From NCBI GenBank assembly GCA_011524395.1, contig WTKN01000267.1, positions 15,517 to 57,022 of the forward strand: a stretch of 41,506 nt of DNA, given 5' to 3'. Both the position numbers and the translations under genes were made by a program. This stretch comes from Moorena sp. SS36440bin_2. Its GTDB lineage: Bacteria > Cyanobacteriota > Cyanobacteriia > Cyanobacteriales > Coleofasciculaceae. The notes below the pieces were generated by a model. It saw only the letters and a list, made by a program, of their open reading frames with translations. It was not told the origin of the DNA and ran no database searches. This document shows positions 1 through 7,657 of the stretch, piece after piece (the stretch's first letter is position 1; the number at the start of each line of letters is the position of its first letter).

Positions 1-1
1 T

Positions 2-67
2 TGGCAACACGGAAAGCGCCCCAACTGGTCAGAAGTACTGCCGTTTTATGGACAGCATCCAGTTTAA
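2..67 (+). CDS. C-terminal end of an unidentified protein (partial)
   Basis: Frame 2 is open from the window edge to a TAA at 65-67 and encodes 21 residues ending WSEVLPFYGQHPV. The composition looks like a real protein end, rich in aromatic residues and proline. The stop codon lies inside the first unit of the heptamer array that follows. Too little is present to name a family. Frame 1 is also open here for a similar length, so the frame choice is a judgement. Confidence 0.3.
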   Translation, partial: WQHGKRPNWSEVLPFYGQHPV

Positions 68-112
68 GAATTAAGAATTAAGAATTAAGAATTAAGAATT
101 AAGAATTAAGAA
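64..112. repeat. Heptanucleotide tandem repeat, TTAAGAA x7
   Basis: Seven perfect head-to-tail copies of TTAAGAA fill 64-112, between the partial upstream gene and the leader of dprA. Heptamer tandem repeats of this kind (STRR sequences) are well known from filamentous cyanobacteria. Confidence 0.9.
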
Positions 113-169
113 AATTATATTTTTTTTGAAAATTTATAATTAAAATTATGGGGTATTTTTGAAATATAA

Positions 170-201
170 ATTGATAATTTATAATTGGAGCGAAGCGATT
201 G
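170..201 (+). promoter_or_regulatory. Repeat supplying RBS and TTG start of dprA
   Basis: This stretch contains GGAG at 187-190 and a TTG start at 199-201 inside GCGATTGAC. Almost the same roughly 35-base sequence occurs on the minus strand at 6321-6355, again ending on the TTG start of a gene (the CHAT-CHASE2 gene). I count one mismatch. The repeat therefore carries a translation-initiation signal for two unrelated genes. Confidence 0.7.
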
Positions 202-1335
202 ACCAAGGAAGAAGAACGTGCGTACTGGCTGGCATGGTCTGAGGTTCCCGGTATCGGATCAGTATTGCTCCAACGTCTACAGCAACACTTTGGGACTCTG
301 GGGGAGGCTTGGAAAGCTTCAGCTTCAGAGTTAGGAGCAGTTGAGGGGTTGGGAGTGCGGCTGATCGAAAGAGTAGTGAAAATGCGTGGGCAATACTTAC
401 CGGAACAGCTACTCGAGCAACACTTGGTCAAAAATCCTTGTTTCTGGACACCAGCGGATGGGGAGTATCCCCGCTTGTTACTAGAAATTCCTAGTCCTCC
501 CCCAAGGCTATACTATAGCGGAGTAGTTGATCTACAAGAAAATTACGGTAGTAAGCCGATAGTCGGTATCGTGGGTACTCGCAATCCCAGCGAATACGGT
601 AAACGTTGGACTCGTAAAATCAGTGCTACCCTTGCTAAGCATGGTTTTACAGTGGTGTCCGGTATGGCAGTGGGAATTGATACACAAGCCCATCAGGGCT
701 GTCTGGAAGCGGGTGGTAGGACCATAGCAGTTTTGGGAACTGGTCTTGATGTGGTATATCCCTTGAGCAATAGTTATCTTTATAAACAAATTCAAGAGCA
801 GGGATTGGTAATCAGCGAGTATCCAGCCAGTACTAAACCCGCACGTTCCAACTTTCCCCAACGGAATCGAATTATTGCTGGTTTAAGCCGTGCAGTTTTA
901 GTGATGGAAGCGCCTAACAAGTCCGGAGCGCTAATTACTGCTAGGCTCGCCAATGAGTTTTGTCGGGATGTCTATGCACTACCAGGTTCCTTAGATAATC
1001 CTAATTCTATCGGTTGTTTGGGACTGTTAAATCGGGGTGCCCATGTAATTTTAAGTGAAGGTCACTTGTTGGAAATGCTCGGAGCTATTCCAGAACTTGA
1101 CCCCCACTCCGCTATAGAAAAACCTTTACCCGCTTTACCCGTACCGACCTTAGAGCCAGAATTGGCAAAAGTGTTGGATGCGATCGCATTTGAACCAACC
1201 TCATTCGATATTATTGTGCAGCAAGCAGCTTTAGAAGCAGGCTCAGTATCCAGTGCCTTGTTACAGTTGGAACTCATGGGATTAGTGTCTCAGTCACCAG
1301 GGATGCGATATCGAAGATTAATCACTGGAATATGA
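199..1335 (+). CDS. dprA: DNA-processing protein DprA
   Basis: DprA (Smf) binds incoming single-stranded DNA during natural transformation and loads RecA on it in the cytoplasm. The 378-residue protein has an N-terminal helix-hairpin-helix-like region (VPGIGSVLLQRL, about 16-27). A Rossmann-like core follows, with GTRNPSEYG near 126-134, SGMAVGIDTQAH at 154-165 and PQRNRIIAGLS at 220-230, the typical DprA motifs. A C-terminal winged-helix-like region covers about 305-375. The start is TTG at 199, preceded by GGAG at 187. This matches where the family usually begins, because ERAYWLAWSEVPGIG follows almost at once. The xylanase-type gene starts 3 nt after the stop, so the two are probably co-transcribed although functionally unrelated. 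Confidence 0.95.
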   Translation: MTKEEERAYWLAWSEVPGIGSVLLQRLQQHFGTLGEAWKASASELGAVEGLGVRLIERVVKMRGQYLPEQLLEQHLVKNPCFWTPADGEYPRLLLEIPSPPPRLYYSGVVDLQENYGSKPIVGIVGTRNPSEYGKRWTRKISATLAKHGFTVVSGMAVGIDTQAHQGCLEAGGRTIAVLGTGLDVVYPLSNSYLYKQIQEQGLVISEYPASTKPARSNFPQRNRIIAGLSRAVLVMEAPNKSGALITARLANEFCRDVYALPGSLDNPNSIGCLGLLNRGAHVILSEGHLLEMLGAIPELDPHSAIEKPLPALPVPTLEPELAKVLDAIAFEPTSFDIIVQQAALEAGSVSSALLQLELMGLVSQSPGMRYRRLITGI

Positions 1336-1338
1336 AGC

Positions 1339-2331
1339 ATGAATACAAATAACAGTAATTTACGTTCCTTGGCACAAAAGCGCAAATTGGCGATTGGAAC
1401 GGGAGTGTCCATGGAACCGTTGCGAAACGATCCTAGTTATCGGGAGGTGTTGATGCGTGAATATAACATTGTCACACCAACTTATATCATGAAGTTTGAG
1501 GCGCTACAGCCCCAACGCCATCACTATAATTTTGAAGCTGCTGATAACTTTGTAGCCATTGCCAAAGCCAATCAGATGCAGGTGCGCGGTCATAATCTAG
1601 TTTGGCATCATAGTGTGCCTTGGTGGCTAACCCATGAACAATGGACAACACAAGAGTTAATCCATATCCTGCGACAACATATTCATACTGTTGTTGGTCA
1701 CTATCGGGGACAATTAGCAGCTTGGGATGTGGTCAACGAAGCGCTAGCAGACCAAGACTCAGCAGGAAAAAGGAAACGAGATACAATTTGGTTGCGCGGC
1801 ATTGGACCAGAATACGTTGAGTTGGCATTTCGCTGGGCTCATGAAGCTGACCCCACAGTTCCCTTGTTTTATAATGACTACGGTGGAGAAGGACTAGGGG
1901 AAAAGTCAGATGCGATTTATGCCATGGTCAAAGAATTGCGCCAAACGGATGTCCCAATTCATGGCATTGGCTTTCAGATGCACGTTAGTATTCAAAATCC
2001 TCCCAAGCCAGAAGACATAGCAGCAAACATGAAGCGTCTGGGTGAGTTGGGATTGCAGGTTCAGGTTACCGAGATGGACGTAAAAATCCATGATGGTAGT
2101 GGCACACCAGAAGAACGAGTGGCTGCTCAGACACAGGTATATCAAGATATCCTGCAAGTTTGTCTAGAGGCTCCCAATTGTACAGCGTTCCTAACTTGGG
2201 AATTTGCAGATCATCATTCTTGGATTCCGGATTTCTTTGGTAAACCAGATTCCCCTCTACCTTTCGATAAATCTTATCATCCTAAAGCTCCTTATCACGC
2301 GATGGTTGAGGTTTTGAAAATTGATGCTTAA
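1339..2331 (+). CDS. GH10 endo-1,4-beta-xylanase-type glycoside hydrolase
   Basis: Family GH10 enzymes hydrolyse beta-1,4-xylan with retention of configuration. The 330-residue protein is essentially one GH10 barrel. It has GHNLVWH at 84-90, the acid/base glutamate E134 in WDVVNEA, NDYGGE at 179-184, and the nucleophile E245 in VTEMDVKI. Both catalytic glutamates are therefore present. No signal peptide or carbohydrate-binding module is visible: the N-terminus (MNTNNSNLRSLAQKRKLAIG) is polar. The enzyme is either cytoplasmic or exported by a route not visible here. Translation starts 3 nt after the dprA stop. A strong hairpin at 2355-2383 probably ends the transcript. The physiological substrate is unknown; internal xylo-oligosaccharides or a related glycan are possibilities. 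Confidence 0.9.
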   Translation: MNTNNSNLRSLAQKRKLAIGTGVSMEPLRNDPSYREVLMREYNIVTPTYIMKFEALQPQRHHYNFEAADNFVAIAKANQMQVRGHNLVWHHSVPWWLTHEQWTTQELIHILRQHIHTVVGHYRGQLAAWDVVNEALADQDSAGKRKRDTIWLRGIGPEYVELAFRWAHEADPTVPLFYNDYGGEGLGEKSDAIYAMVKELRQTDVPIHGIGFQMHVSIQNPPKPEDIAANMKRLGELGLQVQVTEMDVKIHDGSGTPEERVAAQTQVYQDILQVCLEAPNCTAFLTWEFADHHSWIPDFFGKPDSPLPFDKSYHPKAPYHAMVEVLKIDA

Positions 2332-2354
2332 AATGACCGAAACCCAAGTGCATT

Positions 2355-2383
2355 GCTGTTGTGCAATTTAAATGCACAACAGC
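2355..2383 (+). terminator. Hairpin downstream of the xylanase-type gene
   Basis: GCTGTTGTGCA at 2355-2365 pairs perfectly with TGCACAACAGC at 2373-2383 across a 7-nt loop. It is followed by a weak T-rich stretch (TTATCTT). It lies 24 nt after the stop and is the likely end of the dprA-xylanase transcript. Confidence 0.6.
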
Positions 2384-2388
2384 TTATC

Positions 2389-2577
2389 TTAAAATCCTAG
2401 TACAAACTGCTGGTCGAACCTGAATAGAAACTCAAGTCTCAATCCATTTATTTTTTCCCAGGAAAGATTTAGAAACATAGGAGCAGCTTCTGGTTTATAA
2501 ACGTAACATGTGATCGCAATACAGAGAGCAATACTGGTGAGTGCAGTATTAACAATTTTGGCCAGTTTATTGTTCAT
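2389..2577 (-). CDS. Possible small exported protein, function unknown
   Basis: This 62-residue frame starts MNNKLAKIVNTALTSIALC and has one hydrophobic segment (about 9-26), like a signal peptide or single membrane span. A short hydrophilic tail follows. I recognise no family. The ribosome-binding site is poor. The stop abuts the hairpin at 2355-2383, which could also terminate it. It could be a chance frame. Confidence 0.35.
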   Translation of the reverse strand: MNNKLAKIVNTALTSIALCIAITCYVYKPEAAPMFLNLSWEKINGLRLEFLFRFDQQFVLGF

Positions 2578-3147
2578 TTTTAGATTATCTCGACTACATT
2601 GGCTTACTTATGACTGTTCAAACAAAAATTTACTTTAATGGCTGATTAGATTGGTAGTTGATCAATTCCCTAGCAACGAGAGGTTATAAATAACAGCGCT
2701 AATATAATTCAGGAGCTCCCTCACACCCCTCAATGAATCTTGATAACTATAGCTTCCTATGCCGTTATAGGTTTCTGTAAAAACAATCAATTGATGTTGA
2801 ATATAATGATCTTATCAGGTGTTACGGACAACCTGCATCAAGTTATTATCAATATAATTAATGATTTTGTTAAGAGAGCTTTAAGGAAATATGAAGTTAG
2901 TTTATAACTTAAGCAATACTAGTCAAAAAAAACTATAGGTAGTACAACACTAGAGGTATATTTACTGCATAATTTCTGTAGTTAAGACTAGTCTCGTTAG
3001 AATATGAAAAATAAAAAAGATGAATTGTGAATACTGATAATACCTGATTTTAACATAAAAAACTATCCTCAGATTTAGGAGCTTCGAATTAGGAGTTAGA
3101 CTAATTTATTTATTTTTCAGTAATTTTTACGTTCAATTCGCCTTTGA
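2578..3147. other. AT-rich intergenic region
   Basis: About 570 nt with no credible gene. It is AT-rich, with scattered short direct repeats and no RNA gene that I can fold by eye. Confidence 0.6.
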
Positions 3148-3837
3148 CTACTCACAAAACTCTTGATATAATTCCTCAGTATTACTTTGCCAACGATCTA
3201 AGTCCTCAAACACCGAAATCACTCGTACCACATCTAGGAAAAGATCGCGATCAGCAAAGTAACTCGCATGCTTATATCGAAACTGCTCACCTGGCAATTC
3301 AGCTTTGATAATCCGATACGCTTTACCACCCATAACTTGAAAGGGAATAGTTTCGGTATCTGTAATTAGTTGTCCATTATTATCAGTTGTGTTGTACTCT
3401 ACCCAGTAATAATATTCTTTACCTCGTTGAAGTGGCTGACCTTTACCATCAGCATTGTAAATAACACTAGTCTGATTATGGTTTACCTGATAAGACCATA
3501 AGGCTTGTCCATAGCGAGAGGAACGAACTTGAATGATGTTAACACTTCCTTCCCAAGCAAATCGAGGTTGGTCACTCCAGGTGCGATAGGCAGCAATATT
3601 AGGGGAAATTGAACAAAACTCTCCATGGGTACCTGCTTCATCCTTCTTCCTACGAAAAATATCTCGGATCTTAGCCCATACAGATTGTGTTTCCTGTTTG
3701 GTTTGACTCACTGCTTTCGCTACTTGATTCCCTTGACTTGTAAACGAAGATCCAACTGATACTAATGAGGTCGGAAAATTAATACTCATCGTTCCAGTAA
3801 TTAGCAGTAGATAAAAGACTCTAATTAATCGATACAT
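3148..3837 (-). CDS. Secreted protein of the CHAT block, function unknown
   Basis: The 229-residue protein begins with a basic-hydrophobic stretch (MYRLIRVFYLLLITGTMSINF), a likely signal peptide. The mature part starts after a polar linker with FCSISPNIAAYRTWSDQPRFAWEG near 77-100. It then looks like a beta-sandwich (LWSYQVNHNQTSVIYN, then YYYWVEYN) and ends in a helical tail. I recall similar secreted proteins, with a cysteine followed by a WSD-P-F-W pattern, beside cyanobacterial CHAT/CHASE2 genes, but cannot give a firm family name; DUF928-type is one possibility. It is the last gene of the minus-strand block, 55 nt after the CHAT-CHASE2 gene. An extracytoplasmic partner or ligand for the CHASE2 sensor is a reasonable inference. 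Confidence 0.7.
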   Translation of the reverse strand: MYRLIRVFYLLLITGTMSINFPTSLVSVGSSFTSQGNQVAKAVSQTKQETQSVWAKIRDIFRRKKDEAGTHGEFCSISPNIAAYRTWSDQPRFAWEGSVNIIQVRSSRYGQALWSYQVNHNQTSVIYNADGKGQPLQRGKEYYYWVEYNTTDNNGQLITDTETIPFQVMGGKAYRIIKAELPGEQFRYKHASYFADRDLFLDVVRVISVFEDLDRWQSNTEELYQEFCE

Positions 3838-3892
3838 AGGATTTAAAGGCCAAAGGCTTGCCGGTAATTAATAATTACAAATTAATAATTAA

Positions 3893-6325
3893 CTAAATAA
3901 TATAAAACCAGAGTATAATTGATGGTAAAGCTATAGGAATTAAAATAGAAGCTGAGATATAAGCCTGTAGTCCGATTATTCCATAGACAGCTGTAGCACC
4001 AACTAATATCAATATTGATTGCTGTCGTTTTTGAGGCTTTTGCTGGAGCAGTAGCAGCATTGTTCCTTTTCCTAACAATGCTGCTAATAGAATCATCCAG
4101 CTGTCGGGAATTAATTTTATTGTATGCTTCGATAAAAAATGATGAACCATGTAAGCATGGGCTTCACCTCCGGTAAATACCTTGGGACAAGTATCTGCTG
4201 GCTTTCTAGTTCGATTCAGTGGATCACACCAATATTCAATAGCTAGAGGTAGGGAAAAATTATCCTCAGCTTCATCATATCCCCCAGAGGCAATGATAAC
4301 GACTTGCTGCTCAATGTTAGGAAAGTCACTTTTGAGGAATTCCCAAGCAGGCTTGTGCTCATAAGCCTGTTCTGGAGGAATAGAAAAGTCAATAATATAG
4401 CGCATCCCTAAGGGTAGATTCTTGGGTTTAACAGATGCGATCGCGTAGCGTGGCCTACGGCCAATCGCATTATCCTGGCTACTGACTTGCTGAAGATACT
4501 GACTAACTTGTTGCTGAAAGTTGGTGGTACTTTCAACATTAGGATTTAATCCTATGCCGTGCTTTGGCTGTTGGTGCAACTGGTGTGATAGAGCCAGTAG
4601 ATAGGCAAAAGGACATGACTTTTTGCAGGTGGCATCCTGCGGGAGTTCCATATCCCAACGGAAAAAGGTAATATCCCCTTGTAGACTCCATTTAGGGCTA
4701 GCAATTTTCGGAAACACCTTGCGATTTTTCTCCTGATTGACTCCAAAGACAAACCAGGTATCCTGTTGAGTGACAGCGGATTGAATCGCACTAGCCAGTT
4801 TTTCCTCTCTTGGTTCTTGGGTATAGAGGAGATAATCAATTCCAATTACCTTAGCGCCTGAGTTCGAGAGTTGTCTGACTAATTTGCCAAGGTATTCCCG
4901 TTCCATCGGCTGGGTTTTAAAGCCTTTTATCTCCAGTTGCGCCTGATTGATTGAGTCTTGATCAATAGCAATTAACAGTACAGAGCGTGGCTTCGCAGAG
5001 GATAACCCCTCCCGAGGAAACTGGTTTGTGCTATCACGATAGACAGCTTGAAGAAACGTTCGCCCATCTAGCAACATGTCTTGGACAGGAACCATAGCGC
5101 TAACTAAAAGCACACTAGCTAATGCGATCGCTTCTTTTGGTTTAGGTAGCCACTGCTGAAGTAGTTTCTGGTAACCCCAAGGCTCAATCCGAAATGGCTT
5201 AGCACCATAGGGACTAAAAAACGAAGGAATTAGGTAAGCTGATGGATAAACAAACTTTTCACCTACCTGTAAATTCCGACAAGCTGCCAGCATTGCTTCC
5301 TGGACATCCTGATACTGAGCTAAGCGACTGCAAAATTCTTTGAGAAATACATGAGCAACATTATCATGAACTTCCTCGCGCATGATCACCACTTGCAATC
5401 CTAAATCAGCCAACCGATTGGCTATTTTTAGACCACTACAGGAGTTAAAGACGCACAACTGAAGTCCCTGATTTTTAGCAGTAGTTAGGTATTCCTTTAT
5501 TTCACTGATAGATACCAACTGCTCTGGCGCGATCGCTAATTTTCCATCAGTAACTTTTGTTTCATCACTATGACCCATAAAAAATAGAGCATCCCACCCC
5601 CTTTCATCAGTTATTTCTGCCGCCAGTGCTGCTTTAAGATTTACCCCATCCCCTTGGTGTTGCCAGTCAAAGAACTCTACTTGAGCAACTCCTTTGAGCA
5701 ACTTAATAGCCTGCTTATCTTTCTCCAAATTCAGATCTGTATTATCCCCCAAAATCGCTAAAATTCGAGGTTTACCATGGCGCAATTTATTATCTCGCGC
5801 TATTGTTTCTGCCTGAGTAGTCATCGGAATCCTGGTAATCCGAATTCTCCCACTGGGGATATCCTCTGGAACCAACTGCCATGCTTCCCAAGGAAGCCGT
5901 GCCAATTCCATAGAATCGCAGGCTATAAAAATAGCTACTTCTCCATAGGCTTCTGCTGTCTTCTTTGACTGTGATTCCTTTCTAGCAACAGTGAAAATTT
6001 GATGTTGAACTGTTTCTCGAATGGCCTGTAATTGACCTAACCACCGTTGAAAGACATCCAGAAATACCTCTTTTGCTTCTTCTAATTCATGTCCCAAGTC
6101 ATCGACTACTGGTGTGATGGCACCACTGGATAATTCTCTGGCTCGCAATTTCGGATAAAACTGAAGGTAAAGGTATCGCCACTCCTCATAACAGTCTATT
6201 ACTTTAGCTGGATAGTCCAACTTAGCGGATACTTCCTGTCCGTGATTACCCCGTAAATAAAACAGACAGGATGAATCAGCTTGCCAAATATTTAGTCTAA
6301 AACTACTTTGATAATTAGTTGTCAA
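3893..6325 (-). CDS. CHAT-CHASE2 protein: transmembrane caspase-like protease
   Basis: CHAT domains are caspase-HetF-associated cysteine proteases; CHASE2 is an extracytoplasmic sensory domain. In this 810-residue protein residues 1-375 form a cytoplasmic CHAT region with His252 in FFMGHSD and Cys296 in FNSCSG, the expected dyad. A membrane segment lies near 398-416, CHASE2 covers about 430-735 (LLIAID...GAKVIGIDYLL), and three C-terminal membrane segments lie near 742-760, 770-786 and 790-810. The predicted layout is an internal protease controlled by an external sensor. The TTG start at 6325 sits in the repeat copy at 6321-6355, with GGAG upstream. Residues GRRPRYA are encoded by a GCGTAGCG/GGCC repeat at 4441-4465 read in frame. 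Neighbours are a DUF1822 gene upstream and a secreted protein downstream. Confidence 0.9.
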   Translation of the reverse strand: MTTNYQSSFRLNIWQADSSCLFYLRGNHGQEVSAKLDYPAKVIDCYEEWRYLYLQFYPKLRARELSSGAITPVVDDLGHELEEAKEVFLDVFQRWLGQLQAIRETVQHQIFTVARKESQSKKTAEAYGEVAIFIACDSMELARLPWEAWQLVPEDIPSGRIRITRIPMTTQAETIARDNKLRHGKPRILAILGDNTDLNLEKDKQAIKLLKGVAQVEFFDWQHQGDGVNLKAALAAEITDERGWDALFFMGHSDETKVTDGKLAIAPEQLVSISEIKEYLTTAKNQGLQLCVFNSCSGLKIANRLADLGLQVVIMREEVHDNVAHVFLKEFCSRLAQYQDVQEAMLAACRNLQVGEKFVYPSAYLIPSFFSPYGAKPFRIEPWGYQKLLQQWLPKPKEAIALASVLLVSAMVPVQDMLLDGRTFLQAVYRDSTNQFPREGLSSAKPRSVLLIAIDQDSINQAQLEIKGFKTQPMEREYLGKLVRQLSNSGAKVIGIDYLLYTQEPREEKLASAIQSAVTQQDTWFVFGVNQEKNRKVFPKIASPKWSLQGDITFFRWDMELPQDATCKKSCPFAYLLALSHQLHQQPKHGIGLNPNVESTTNFQQQVSQYLQQVSSQDNAIGRRPRYAIASVKPKNLPLGMRYIIDFSIPPEQAYEHKPAWEFLKSDFPNIEQQVVIIASGGYDEAEDNFSLPLAIEYWCDPLNRTRKPADTCPKVFTGGEAHAYMVHHFLSKHTIKLIPDSWMILLAALLGKGTMLLLLQQKPQKRQQSILILVGATAVYGIIGLQAYISASILIPIALPSIILWFYII
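4441..4465 (-). repeat. GCGTAGCG/GGCC palindromic repeat inside the CHAT-CHASE2 gene
   Basis: Read on the minus strand this is ATTGGCCGTAGGCCACGCTA plus CGCGA, the same sequence as the intergenic repeat at 17735-17759. It is translated in frame within the CHASE2 region. Confidence 0.85.
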
Positions 6326-6355
6326 TCGCTTCGCTCCAATTACAAATTATCAATT
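6321..6355 (-). promoter_or_regulatory. Repeat supplying RBS and TTG start of the CHAT-CHASE2 gene
   Basis: On the minus strand this is nearly identical to the dprA leader at 170-201. It includes GGAGCGAAGCGATTGAC, whose TTG is the start codon. A partial third copy (GGAGCAAAACGAT) lies on the minus strand near 6400-6415. Confidence 0.7.
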
Positions 6356-6474
6356 AAAACTTTAAAAAATTACCACAAATGTATTCGGGGGCTTTACACA
6401 TCGTTTTGCTCCAATTAAAAAATGGTAATTTGTTACTTTTTTATTCCCCATACTCCCGAATCCATATTAAAATA

Positions 6475-7647
6475 TCATAAACATTTATCAGGCTCAAAAG
6501 CGAAGGGAAGTAGGGTTAATGAGGCTCCATTACTTAGAGAAATGGTAGCTACAAATTTTTGGTTCCACCTACCTGCTACTGCAACATGGAGATAACGTTC
6601 ATTTACCAATATCGCTTCAGACACAACACCAGTGAATTCGCTGATTCGTAACTTCATACCAGGGGGAAGTGTATTACCAAGACAGTCTTCGATTAGCAAT
6701 AACAATGCCCATTCTCGAGTATCTTCTGGTGCTTTCTGGTAAATGAACCAGGTAACAGCACATAGTTTGAACAAAATTCCATTTAAATTAACAGTTTGGT
6801 AAGAGCCACGAGCATGAGACGGAACAATTAATCCTTTTTGTCGTCTCAACTCTTTAGCGATCGCTCGATATCTGTCTGGTTCATCGGATACTGGACTAAT
6901 CCGACGCATCGATGGCTTAGAAAAGGTATAGTCAGGAAGCAGTTGCCAAGATAAACAGCTTGCTAACTCATCCATTTCTCCTCGCAGCCACTCTGCTGTA
7001 TTAATGGCTGTTTCAGCAAAGAATGGTAGGATTTCCTGAACAGAACGCTTAGTATCAGCAACTGGAATTGTGATCTCTTGGGAATCTAACCAACGCAAGT
7101 AGTGCAGTAAATGATTTGGTTGCTGATCAAATAAAGACAGAGGTAAATTATAGTTACGCTTACCTTGTGGTAAGTTAGTTGATTCGCGATAGTTAACCAA
7201 CTCGTCGTGACGTAAAACACCTCGAATAATACCCTGTTCTTGGGTTTCTTTAACCTCAATTAGGATATAGAAATGAGCCGCAAGTTCTGGTAATTCAACC
7301 GCAGCTATTGGTACAGTAACTGATTGCTCATTGGAGTTATCTGTGACAATTATACACAGATTAAACTCCCCAACTCTCAAATTACAGACCGTATCAATCA
7401 GATTAGCATAGTCTGGTTGATACACCGAACAGTTTTCCGTAATAATTTGTAGCTGATTAACTCGTTTTCCTAACCATCTTTCAAAACCAAATAATGCTAA
7501 ACAATTTAGATAACTTTGCTCCTGGGTTACTCCCTTGTTAACTTGTTTACTAATCTTTTTTGCTTGCTCAAAGTCTTCAGTTTCTAGCCAAAATGATTCT
7601 AGGATTGGAAGGGTTATATCCATTGAGTCGATACTAGCATTAGTCAT
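6475..7647 (-). CDS. DUF1822 family protein
   Basis: This 390-residue soluble protein resembles the cyanobacterial DUF1822 family, whose function is not known to me. Visible hallmarks are an N-terminal helical part with YLNCLALFGFERWLGKRV (about 45-62) and then a beta-rich part with VCNLRVGEFNLCII and VPIAAVELPELAAHFYILIEV. A middle WLRGEMDELASCLSWQLLP and a C-terminal sandwich rich in LLL and ISLSNGASLTLLPF follow. No signal peptide or membrane segment is visible. It starts 10 nt after the stop of the upstream sigma-like gene, indicating one transcript. CHAT-CHASE2 follows after 149 nt. Given this order it may be a regulator or substrate in the CHAT pathway; that is inference. Confidence 0.75.
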   Translation of the reverse strand: MTNASIDSMDITLPILESFWLETEDFEQAKKISKQVNKGVTQEQSYLNCLALFGFERWLGKRVNQLQIITENCSVYQPDYANLIDTVCNLRVGEFNLCIIVTDNSNEQSVTVPIAAVELPELAAHFYILIEVKETQEQGIIRGVLRHDELVNYRESTNLPQGKRNYNLPLSLFDQQPNHLLHYLRWLDSQEITIPVADTKRSVQEILPFFAETAINTAEWLRGEMDELASCLSWQLLPDYTFSKPSMRRISPVSDEPDRYRAIAKELRRQKGLIVPSHARGSYQTVNLNGILFKLCAVTWFIYQKAPEDTREWALLLLIEDCLGNTLPPGMKLRISEFTGVVSEAILVNERYLHVAVAGRWNQKFVATISLSNGASLTLLPFAFEPDKCL

Positions 7648-7657
7648 TGTTTTATCC

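Noticed and set aside
4552-4845. 97-residue minus-strand frame within the CHAT-CHASE2 gene
   Set aside because: It is an alternative frame of the same strand inside a clearly coding CHASE2 region, with no start signal.
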